Shown here one piece after another: positions 18,052 through 25,024 of a stretch of DNA of 34,648 bases. Location: the NCBI GenBank assembly GCA_946886065.1, contig CAMPHU010000022.1:1-34648 (forward strand), given 5' to 3'. This DNA comes from an uncultured Massilia sp. Lineage in GTDB: Bacteria > Pseudomonadota > Gammaproteobacteria > Burkholderiales > Burkholderiaceae. The translations under genes were made by a program, and so were the position numbers. Each line of letters begins with the position of its first letter. Position 1 is the first letter of the stretch. Below the pieces are notes generated by a model. That model searched no databases. It saw only the letters and a list, made by a program, of their open reading frames with translations, and had not been told where the DNA came from.

Positions 18052-20088
18052 ATGACTGAGTTCGCGTCCGCGCAAGGATTTCCCGACGCGAAAACGGTTC
18101 TCGCGAAGCATCGCATGCCGATCGCGCTGTCGGTTTCCTTGCTGGTGCACGCGCTGCTGCTGAGTCTCAGCCTGGGCGGCAACGGATTCGGCCTTCCCGG
18201 TCTCCAGCTTCCGTGGAAAGAGAGGCGGCTGGAGGCGGACCAGTTACGCATTCTGCTCACCATGACGCGGTCCGGCGCATCGGAGCCGGCGGCGGACGAC
18301 ACCGCATCTGCAGGCATGCCTCTTCCGGAGCGCCCGGCCGCGGACGAATCCGCAGATGCGGGCAAGCCGGCAACCGGGTCCCCTTCTGGCGCCACCGTAT
18401 CCATGCCGCCGCCGGCCCCTGCCGTCCAGCCGGAAGCGGTCGCCGAGGCCGAGCCCCGGCCCGGTGCGAAGCCGACGGTCACGCAGGATGCACCAGCGGT
18501 GCAAGCGCCTCCCCTCCCACCGGCGCCCCTACTCCCTGTCGAGCCCCCTGCGCTGGCTGTCCTCAGCAAGGCAGAGGATCCTGCGCTCAAGGTCCGGCAG
18601 GATGCGCTGAAGGCTCAGCAAGAAGCCCTGCGGCAAGAACAGCAGCGGCAGGATGCCCTCCGTGCCGAACAGGCGGCCAAGCTCGCATCAGCGCGCCTGG
18701 AAGCCGAGCACCAGGAACTCGTCCGGCAAGAAACGCTTCGTCGCGAGGCGCAGCAACAGGAGCAGGAGCAGGCCCGCCAGGATGCCGCGCGACTGGAACA
18801 GGAAAGAGCCGAGGCCGCGCGACAAGAGGTCGTACGCAAGGAAGCCTTGCGGGAAGAACAGGTAAGGCAAGAAATTACGCGGCTGGACGCCGAACGTCAG
18901 GAACTCGCGCGGCAGGACACGCTGCGCCGGGAAGCTCAGCGACAGGAACTGGCTCAGCAGGAGGCCGCCCGGCAAGAGCTGGAACGCGCGGAGGCTGCCC
19001 GACGGGAAGCGGCGCGACAGGAAACGCTACGCCAAGAGCAGGCACGACAAGCTCAGATCGATACTGAGCGCAAGGAAGCCATGCAACGCGAGCAGGCAAG
19101 ACAAGCGCAGCTTGAGGCCGAACGTAAGGAAGCCCTTCAACGGGAGCAGGCAAAGCAGGCGCAGCTTGAAACGGAACGCAAGGAAGCCGCACGACTGGAA
19201 CAAGCAAGACTGGCCCAGCTTGAGGTGGCGCGCAAGGAAGCCCTGCAACGAGAACAGGCAAAACAGGCGCAGCTTGAAGCAGAGCGCAAGGAAGCTGCAC
19301 GACTGGAACAAGCAAGGCAGGAACAGGCAAGACAGGCGCAACTCGAGGCGGCGCGCAAGGCGGCGCTGCAACGAGAGCAGGCAAACCAGGCGCAGCTTGA
19401 AGCGGCGCGCAAGGAAGCTGCGCGCCAGGAACAGGCAAGGGAGGCCCAACTCGAGGCGGAGCGCAAGGAAGCCCTGCAACGCGAGCAGGCAAAGCAGGCG
19501 CAGCTCGAAGCGGGGCGCAGGCAGCAAGGGCAAGAGACGACCCGACAAGCACCTTCCACGCAAGCGGCGGCACAAGCGCCGGCAGGACAGGATCAGGCGC
19601 AGCGGGAACGCGCCGAGCAGGAGGCGAAGCGCGAGGAGCGCCTGCGTGCGATCGCCGAACAGCTCAGGGAAGAAGCTGCCCAGCGCGACCCCGCATCGAA
19701 TCGTCCCTCACAGCCGCTCCTGCCCTCGGCAAGCAGCCTGCGCCGCGGATGGCTGTTCGGGCGGGCCGACCCGAATACCGACCTGGTTCAGTACGCGGCA
19801 GCCATGAGCCGCAAGATCGAGATGAACATGACCTTCGACATGGTGCGGGACGCGGTGAAACAGCCTCACACCCGGCCGGTCGTGACGGTGGCGGTCCGTG
19901 CCGACGGCTCCGTGGAGAAGGTGAGCTTCGTTGTCTCCAGCGGCGTGGCTGCCATCGACGACCTGGTACGCAAGGTCATTGCGAGCCAGGCGCCTTATGG
20001 CGCATTCCCGCCCGCCCTGGCGCGCCAATACGACGTCATCGAGATTCGCCGCACCTGGATCTTCGACATGGCGATCCGGCTCGAATAA
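18052..20088 (+). CDS. TonB/TolA-like envelope protein with long repeat coiled coil
   Basis: The 678-residue protein has three parts. The N-terminus has one membrane helix (MPIALSVSLLVHALLLSLSL, residues 22-41) after a short cytoplasmic tail, as in TonB and TolA. A Pro/Ala-rich stretch (to about 180) leads into a very long Gln/Glu/Arg/Ala coiled coil (about 180-545), partly built of 18-residue repeats. The C-terminus (about 609-673) is a TonB-C/TolA-C-type domain (PVVTVAVRADGSVEKVSFV, SQAPYGAFPPALARQYDVI). It probably spans the periplasm and transmits force or ties the membranes. No exbB/exbD, tolQR, tolB or pal is nearby, so it is not the standard tolA. The start 18052 is chosen over 17974 because it follows the compact tail-helix layout; its ribosome site is weak. 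Just upstream of the DUF3592-like gene. Confidence 0.8.
   Translation: MTEFASAQGFPDAKTVLAKHRMPIALSVSLLVHALLLSLSLGGNGFGLPGLQLPWKERRLEADQLRILLTMTRSGASEPAADDTASAGMPLPERPAADESADAGKPATGSPSGATVSMPPPAPAVQPEAVAEAEPRPGAKPTVTQDAPAVQAPPLPPAPLLPVEPPALAVLSKAEDPALKVRQDALKAQQEALRQEQQRQDALRAEQAAKLASARLEAEHQELVRQETLRREAQQQEQEQARQDAARLEQERAEAARQEVVRKEALREEQVRQEITRLDAERQELARQDTLRREAQRQELAQQEAARQELERAEAARREAARQETLRQEQARQAQIDTERKEAMQREQARQAQLEAERKEALQREQAKQAQLETERKEAARLEQARLAQLEVARKEALQREQAKQAQLEAERKEAARLEQARQEQARQAQLEAARKAALQREQANQAQLEAARKEAARQEQAREAQLEAERKEALQREQAKQAQLEAGRRQQGQETTRQAPSTQAAAQAPAGQDQAQRERAEQEAKREERLRAIAEQLREEAAQRDPASNRPSQPLLPSASSLRRGWLFGRADPNTDLVQYAAAMSRKIEMNMTFDMVRDAVKQPHTRPVVTVAVRADGSVEKVSFVVSSGVAAIDDLVRKVIASQAPYGAFPPALARQYDVIEIRRTWIFDMAIRLE
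19015..19515 (+). repeat. In-gene tandem repeat, nine 54-base units
   Basis: Within the TonB/TolA-like gene, nine successive units encode variants of RKEALQREQAKQAQLEAE (18 residues, 54 bases). The first (RQETLRQEQARQAQIDTE) is the most diverged, and one unit carries a 5-residue insertion (RQEQA). Two alternating types, RKEALQRE and RKEAARLE, suggest duplication of a 36-residue double unit. High identity between units makes length variation between strains and assembly collapse both plausible. Confidence 0.88.
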
Positions 20089-20098
20089 AGAAGGAAGC

Positions 20099-20600
20099 AT
20101 GCGAACACCACCGCCTGATCCCCAGTTCACGACGCTGTTCGCATGGTTCTTTATGCTCACCGCCCTGCCGCTTGGTGTTTATACCTTGACGAGAACCTAT
20201 GACAAGCTGGCATCGGCGTCCTGGCCGAAGACGCAGGCTGAGATCCTCGCCAGCGGCATGTATCGGCAGTCGAAATCCGGTACATGCTGCGCCAATCTTC
20301 AGTATCGGTATGTCGTCGATGGGAACGAATTCATTTCAAGACGCATGTCGACTTCGCAGCCCGGCGAACCGGATGCGATTCCGATAGAAAGCTAATCGCA
20401 GCCCGCTGGAGCGCTACCAGCCTGGCGCCCGGATCCAGATCCGCTACCTTCCCGCCAATCCTGGCACAGCGATTGTCTACGTTGCCGGGCTGGATCTCTG
20501 TGACCTCTTTTTCCCTGCCTTGACGATCATGCTTGCCGCAGGAGGAGCGTGGACGCTCGGCGAAGCGAAGCGACCGCGCCGACAGCGGTTGGATGCCTGA
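20099..20600 (+). pseudogene. DUF3592-like membrane protein, frameshifted
   Basis: The first frame starts MRTPPPDPQFTTLFAWFFML at 20099, after AGAAGGAAGC. It holds one membrane helix and the typical WPKTQAEILASGMY and NLQYRYVVDGNEF segments of DUF3592 proteins, then stops at 20395 after 98 codons. The missing second half continues in the next frame from about 20385: LERYQPGARIQIRYLPANPG, a second hydrophobic helix (LFFPALTIMLAAGGAW) and a basic tail, stopping at 20600. Together they give about 165 residues with the usual helix-beta domain-helix layout. A net one-base gain near 20380-20405 explains the break. It could be a true inactivating mutation or a sequencing error. It is 10 bases downstream of the TonB/TolA-like gene, probably co-transcribed. 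Function unknown. Confidence 0.72.
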
Positions 20601-20698
20601 CGTTCGGCATTAACGCCTCCCGCTTCGTCCTGTTCGCGCCAGCATTTCCGGCTGCCAGGCCGGACCTGGAACAGGTCAGGCCCATTCGTCAACGCGCC

Positions 20699-23146
20699 CT
20701 AGCGCAAGGGCACGGGGTTATCGCGTGCCGCTTCGATCAGCGCGCCCTCCAGTGAAGAGACTTCCTCCTGGGTGAAGGACAGCAGCGCGTCCTTGTCGCC
20801 ATCTTGCCGATAGACCTGCTTGATCATCGCGGCTCCCCGCCGGCGCAAAGGGTCCGCCACGCTCGGCCTCAGCACCGCGTTGCGCAGGCTGTCGGCCAGG
20901 GCGCGGGCCTCGCGCGGACTGCGGCTGTCGATCAGGTTCTGCAACTGCGCGAGCTTGTGGCCGAGGCTGTCCGACACTTGCGCGCCCTCCTCCCGTCCCT
21001 GTCTCTGCGCTTGCCCATGCTCCTGCGGCGGCCGGTCATCCGGCCCGGTGCGCCCTGGGTCGTCACCTTCGGCCTGCTCCAGGTGCCGGCGCAGTTCCGC
21101 AACCTGTTCGCGCAGGCGCCGCGCGGCTTCGGTTTCGCCCTGCTGGCCGAGGGTCGATGCGAGACGCAACTGCATGTCCAGCGTCTCCGGATGGCCGGCG
21201 CCGAGGTGGCGTTCGCGCGTGCGCGCCAGCGATTCCTGGATGCTGCGCACCGCCGCCAGGTCGCCTTGCGCAGCCAGGATTTCGGCCAGCGCTTCGCGTG
21301 CACCCAGCGTGCCGGCCGCGTCCGGGCCGTCGTGGCGTTCGCGGGCGCGCAGCACGGCTTCGAGCAGGCGGCGGGCGTTGCCCAGCTCGCCCATTTCGCC
21401 GAGCAGCTGGGCCAGGCGCTGGCCGCAGCGCAGCGTATCCTCGTGCTCGGCGCCGAGCTGGCGCCGGCGCCCTTCCAGCACGCGCTCGCAGACGATGCGT
21501 GCGCGGCCGTATTCATGCTGCTGGGTCAGGCTGATGGCCAGGTCTTCCAGACTGTCGAGGGTCGCCGGATGCCCGTCGCCGAGCGCGCGTTCGCAGCCGG
21601 CCACCACCTGCTCGTGCAGCGCCAGGGCCCGCTCGGCTTCGCCCAGCCCGGCCAGCACGCGCGCCAGGCGCGAGCGCGCGGCCAGGGTTTCCGGATTGTC
21701 CGCGCCGACACTGCGTGCGCAAGACTGGGCCAGCAGCTCGTACTGGCGGCGCGCCTCGGCGAGCGCACCGGCGTCAAGCAGCAGCATCGCGACGTCGGCG
21801 CGCGCGGCGCGCACGGAGGGGTTGTCCTTGTCGAGCGCATCTTCGCGCAGCGCCAGGCACTCTTCCAGGCAGGCGCGCGCCTCGTCGAAGCGGCCTGCGC
21901 GCCGGCACAGGCCGCCCAGCCTGGCCAGGCTGTCGGCCAGTTCGCGCACATTCGCCGCGAATTCGGCGCCGGAGTGCGCCGGGCGTGCGCGCGCCACGGC
22001 GGCGCGCAAACGGATTTCGTCCAGCGGCTGCCAGGGAAAGCGCCCCGCCGCCACCCACTCGGCCAGCACGCCGGCGAAGCGCGCCAGCGCGCGGCGGTCG
22101 GCGCCCGGACCCGCGGTCGACATGACGTCGGCGAGCGGCAGTTGCAATTCGTCGAAGTAGCTGTCGAGGTTGACACGCGGCCAGCCATAGCAGGCGCGCA
22201 GCAGCACTTCGATGCGCGGCTGGTAGCCCGGCGCACCAAGACGCGCGTCGCCCCGGCGCCAGCGCTGGTGCGGATCGCTGCGCGCGCCGTCGGGGGCGCA
22301 GGCCAGCGGGTATACCAGCAGCGGGCGCTGTTCGTCCTCGTGGGTGCAGCGGTAGTCGATGGCGCGCCGCACCACGCCTTCGAAGCCCTCCAGGCTGCCC
22401 GGCGAAGGCGTGAACAGGCCCACCAGCCGGTCGGCCAGCAGCGTGGTGCACACGCTGACCGCCGGCGAACGTCCCGGGCGGCTCGCGACCAGCACATGCG
22501 CAAAGTGGCGGGCCATGCGCGCGCCGAAGCGGCGGAACAGCGCCGGACAGGCGTCGAACAGGACCTCCCAATCGAGACGCCCCGCACGCTCGGCGTAGCT
22601 GTCGTCGAATCGTCCCGCCCGCATCAGGTACAGGGGGCGGCGCTGGTCGGCGCGCTCCACGTAGTCTTGCCAGTCGACCGCGTCGAGCACGCGTTCGGCC
22701 AGCGCTTCGTCGCTGCCTGCGCCGGTGCGCTGTGCGGACTCGCGCCGCAGCTGGAGGCGGCAGGCTTCGAAGAATTCGAGCAGGCCGGGACGGGGCCGCG
22801 CCCGCGTGTCGCCATACGCCCCGCCGCCCACGCCCGGTTCCAGGCCGGGGTCCGTATCGGGGCCGGGATCGGAGCCGTCCAGGACGCCATTGACGGCCTC
22901 GCAAGGCGCCAGGTCGACATGTCGGTGCAGGGCCGGCGCATCGAGGTCCCAGTCGATCATCAGGACCGGGGTGCCGGTGAAGGCCCCGGCGCGTGTCCCT
23001 TCGAGCGTTCCGGCGCGCGCTCCTGCGAGATGCATGGCGAGCGCCGCCAGCATTGCGTTGCGCGCGGCGCCGCCCTCGTAGGCGTAGAAGGTGGTCACCT
23101 CGCCCGATGCGACCAGCGGCGGCAGCGGAATGCGGTTATGTTCCAT
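20699..23146 (-). CDS. Degenerate KGGVGR-type NTPase domain fused to TPR repeats
   Basis: The 815-residue protein opens with a MinD/ParA-like fold of the KGGVGR variant type: TTFYAYEGGAARNAMLAALA, then VLMIDWDLDAPALHRHVDL (the DWDxxAPxLHR signature). The P-loop is changed: KGGVGR[T/S] reads EGGAARN (residues 24-30), so the signature lysine and one glycine are gone while Asp65 and Asp67 remain. Residues about 100-400 are an uncharacterised alpha/beta region. Then come six or so 42-residue TPR repeats of kinesin-light-chain/TPR_12 type (GRFDEARACLEECLALREDA, NPETLAARSRLARVLAGLGE, HPATLDSLEDLAISLTQQHE), a charged linker (EGDDPGRTGPDDRPPQ) and a helical C-terminus. Start 23146 is set by a GAGGAG 4 bases upstream. 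It follows the TIR gene directly. Likely a sensor or scaffold; ligand unknown. Confidence 0.8.
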   Translation of the reverse strand: MEHNRIPLPPLVASGEVTTFYAYEGGAARNAMLAALAMHLAGARAGTLEGTRAGAFTGTPVLMIDWDLDAPALHRHVDLAPCEAVNGVLDGSDPGPDTDPGLEPGVGGGAYGDTRARPRPGLLEFFEACRLQLRRESAQRTGAGSDEALAERVLDAVDWQDYVERADQRRPLYLMRAGRFDDSYAERAGRLDWEVLFDACPALFRRFGARMARHFAHVLVASRPGRSPAVSVCTTLLADRLVGLFTPSPGSLEGFEGVVRRAIDYRCTHEDEQRPLLVYPLACAPDGARSDPHQRWRRGDARLGAPGYQPRIEVLLRACYGWPRVNLDSYFDELQLPLADVMSTAGPGADRRALARFAGVLAEWVAAGRFPWQPLDEIRLRAAVARARPAHSGAEFAANVRELADSLARLGGLCRRAGRFDEARACLEECLALREDALDKDNPSVRAARADVAMLLLDAGALAEARRQYELLAQSCARSVGADNPETLAARSRLARVLAGLGEAERALALHEQVVAGCERALGDGHPATLDSLEDLAISLTQQHEYGRARIVCERVLEGRRRQLGAEHEDTLRCGQRLAQLLGEMGELGNARRLLEAVLRARERHDGPDAAGTLGAREALAEILAAQGDLAAVRSIQESLARTRERHLGAGHPETLDMQLRLASTLGQQGETEAARRLREQVAELRRHLEQAEGDDPGRTGPDDRPPQEHGQAQRQGREEGAQVSDSLGHKLAQLQNLIDSRSPREARALADSLRNAVLRPSVADPLRRRGAAMIKQVYRQDGDKDALLSFTQEEVSSLEGALIEAARDNPVPLR

Positions 23147-23150
23147 TTGG

Positions 23151-23156
23151 CTCCTC
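23151..23156 (-). promoter_or_regulatory. Shine-Dalgarno that fixes the NTPase/TPR start
   Basis: GAGGAG on the minus strand, 4 bases before the ATG at 23146. An in-frame ATG at 23158 overlaps the TIR stop (TAATG) and one at 23194 lies inside the TIR gene; neither has such a site. The arrangement implies coupled translation of the two genes. Confidence 0.8.
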
Positions 23157-23157
23157 A

Positions 23158-23763
23158 TTATTTTGGAAAAGTCAGGTCTGGAAGATCGCGCCACTCGGGT
23201 GGGACATCAGGGAGCACGAATTGGTTGCAGTCGTGGCTGGGCGGCGTATGCTTTTTTTGGTACGCGTGGTGGGTCGCGATCCGCTTGACCATCTTGTCAA
23301 TGTCCGGAAGAAAATCCGGGTTCGACTTGAGATCGGCCGTGGCCATGGTGAAATGGGAGAAGTCGACGTACAGGCTGCTTTCGGTGATCTGGCGCGGCAG
23401 GCTGTCCGGATGGCGCGTCATGATGACCGGGATGATCAGGTGGCTGGGCAGGTCGTACCACTTGCTGCGCTCCTGCTCGAGCAGGCGCATGGCCGCGTAC
23501 TCGCGGCGCGTGTAGGCGTGGGCTTCGTACTTGGGGGTGTAGATGAGGATCATGCAGACGCTCTCGCACATGGCGCGCGCGATCTTGCGGTCGAGGTCGT
23601 CCCCGCCGCCCAGCTGTTCGGTGTCGATAAACAGTTCGTCTTCGTTGTCGAAGTAGGGTTCGAGGTAGCAGCGCAGCGCATCGGCCAGGGCCGACTTGAA
23701 ACGCTTCATGAGTTCGTGCTTGCCGTGCGCATAACTGAAGAAACAACCGTAACGGATTGCCAT
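23158..23763 (-). CDS. TIR-domain protein
   Basis: The 201-residue protein starts MAIRYGCFFSYAHGKHELMK. The TIR fold is visible: strand A with FFSYAH (8-13), the ELFIDTEQLGGGDDLDRKIA segment (43-62, the box 2/BB-loop area), ARAMCESVCMILIYTPKYEA (62-81), and TRREYAAM, whose Glu88 sits where NAD-cleaving TIR domains keep their catalytic glutamate. The C-terminal ~80 residues (LIIPVIMTRHPDSLPRQITE, then a Pro-rich tail) complete the domain and add a short extension. Bacterial TIR proteins commonly cleave NAD+ or make signalling nucleotides in defence. Start 23763 is favoured by GGAGAAGGGA just upstream; 23805 is an alternative. The stop lies 11 bases before the NTPase/TPR start, so the two form an operon. 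NADase activity is inferred, not shown. Confidence 0.82.
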   Translation of the reverse strand: MAIRYGCFFSYAHGKHELMKRFKSALADALRCYLEPYFDNEDELFIDTEQLGGGDDLDRKIARAMCESVCMILIYTPKYEAHAYTRREYAAMRLLEQERSKWYDLPSHLIIPVIMTRHPDSLPRQITESSLYVDFSHFTMATADLKSNPDFLPDIDKMVKRIATHHAYQKKHTPPSHDCNQFVLPDVPPEWRDLPDLTFPK

Positions 23764-23931
23764 TCCCTTCTCCGGTTCCGCGGCGCTGAACTGGCGCGCC
23801 TGCATCCTTCGACTCTAGCGCGCCCGACCTGCCCCACTTTGCGGGCGCACAAGTGTGACAGGCAGAGGCATGGCCGGCGGCCGCACTTTCCTTCGGGCAT
23901 AATGCGGGCCGACATCAATACAGGAGGAAGC

Positions 23932-24906
23932 ATGAAAGCCGTACGCTGCAACCACTGGGGACCGCCGGACAGCCTGGTGGTAACAAGCCTGCCCGACCTG
24001 GTGCCGGGTCCGGGAGAAGTCGTGGTCGACGTGAAGGCGGCCGGCGTCAACTTCCCGGACGTGCTGACAGTGCAGGGCAAGTACCAGTACAAACCTGATC
24101 TGCCTTTCACGCCGGGCAATGAATTCGCGGGCGTGGTGCACGCCGTGGGGCCGGGCGTGACCGCCTATGCGCCGGGCCAGGGCGTGATCGGTTTTACGCG
24201 CACCGGCGCGTTTGCGGAACAGGCCCTTGCGCCGCTCGAATCCCTGCTGCCGCTGCCGCAGGGCATGGACTTCGACACGGCAGCGGCGATCACCCTCACC
24301 TACGGCACCTCCTACCATGCGGTGGCCGACCGCGGGGCGCTGCAGGCGGGCGAGACCATGCTGGTGCTGGGCGCCGCCGGCGGCGTCGGCCTGGCGGCGG
24401 TCGAGATCGGCAAGGCGCTTGGCGCGCGCGTGATCGCGGCGGCGTCGAGCGACGAGAAGCTGGCGGTGTGCAAGGCGCACGGGGCGGACGAGCTGATCAA
24501 CTACGAGCGGGACGACCTGCGCGAAGCGATCAAGGCGGCGACCGCCGGACGCGGGCCGGATGTGATCTACGATCCGGTGGGAGGCCCTTACAGCGAACCG
24601 GCATTGCGCTCGATTGCGTGGCGCGGGCGGCATCTGGTGGTCGGGTTTGCCGCGGGAGAGATTCCGCGGCTGCCGTGGAACCTGATGCTGCTGAAAGGGG
24701 CGTCGGTGGTGGGGGTATTCTGGGGCGACTTCACGCGCAAGGAGCCGGCGGCACACCAGGCGGCGATGCAAAGGCTGATGGACTGGATGGCGGAGGGCAA
24801 GCTGCGGCCGCTGGTGTCGAAGCGGTATCCGCTGGATCAGACGGCGCAGGCGCTGAACGATATGGCGGGACGGAAGGTCGTGGGCAAGGTGGTGATCGCG
24901 CCTTGA
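23932..24906 (+). CDS. NADPH:quinone oxidoreductase family protein (zinc-free MDR)
   Basis: The 324-residue protein belongs to the medium-chain dehydrogenase/reductase superfamily, quinone oxidoreductase type. It shows MKAVRCNHWGPPDSLVV, the GroES-like domain with GVNFPDVLTVQGKYQ and PFTPGNEFAGVV, and the nucleotide-binding loop LVLGAAGGVGLAAVEIGKAL. It ends in the typical ALNDMAGRKVVGKVVIAP. Zinc-binding cysteines are absent, so it is not an alcohol dehydrogenase. The substrate cannot be named; quinones or enones with NADPH are likely. AGGAGG lies 5 bases before the ATG and a CATAAT at 23898-23903 could be its -10 box. Divergent from the TIR gene. The long open frame upstream of 23932 is not coding. 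Confidence 0.9.
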   Translation: MKAVRCNHWGPPDSLVVTSLPDLVPGPGEVVVDVKAAGVNFPDVLTVQGKYQYKPDLPFTPGNEFAGVVHAVGPGVTAYAPGQGVIGFTRTGAFAEQALAPLESLLPLPQGMDFDTAAAITLTYGTSYHAVADRGALQAGETMLVLGAAGGVGLAAVEIGKALGARVIAAASSDEKLAVCKAHGADELINYERDDLREAIKAATAGRGPDVIYDPVGGPYSEPALRSIAWRGRHLVVGFAAGEIPRLPWNLMLLKGASVVGVFWGDFTRKEPAAHQAAMQRLMDWMAEGKLRPLVSKRYPLDQTAQALNDMAGRKVVGKVVIAP

Positions 24907-24961
24907 CTGGTTTGCAGCGGCTCGCATCCAACTAACCCGTTTATCCCGCCAGCTTCAAGAG

Positions 24962-24996
24962 CGTCGTACGCGCCACTGGCGCGTACGACGGTTTTG
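24962..24996 (+). terminator. Intrinsic terminator after the quinone oxidoreductase gene
   Basis: A perfect 13-base stem, CGTCGTACGCGCC (24962-24974) with GGCGCGTACGACG (24978-24990), a three-base loop ACT and then GTTTTGGG. It lies between convergent genes; the T run is only on the plus-strand side, so it mainly serves the oxidoreductase gene. Confidence 0.9.
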
Positions 24997-25024
24997 GGTT
25001 AGCGGAAGAACGGCGCTGACGGCC

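Noticed and set aside
17753..18055. A small gene of about 100 codons upstream of the TonB/TolA-like gene
   Set aside because: Arg/Ser/Thr-rich with no recognisable motif, no ribosome site, and it overlaps the expected promoter region.
18052..20088. Calling this gene tolA
   Set aside because: The layout is TolA-like, but no tolQ, tolR, tolB or pal is nearby and the coiled-coil repeats are unlike the usual TolA; only the general family is supported.
20648..20677. Terminator between the DUF3592-like and NTPase/TPR genes
   Set aside because: Small hairpins occur (GACCTG-GAA-CAGGTC at 20663-20677 and CCGG-N8-CCGG), but stems are short and no T run follows on either strand.
20699..23146. A chromosome-partition ParA/MinD protein
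   Set aside because: The DWDxxAPxLHR signature and KGGVGR-type position fit the KGGVGR variant group, the P-loop is degenerate, and there is no parB or minC/minE neighbour.
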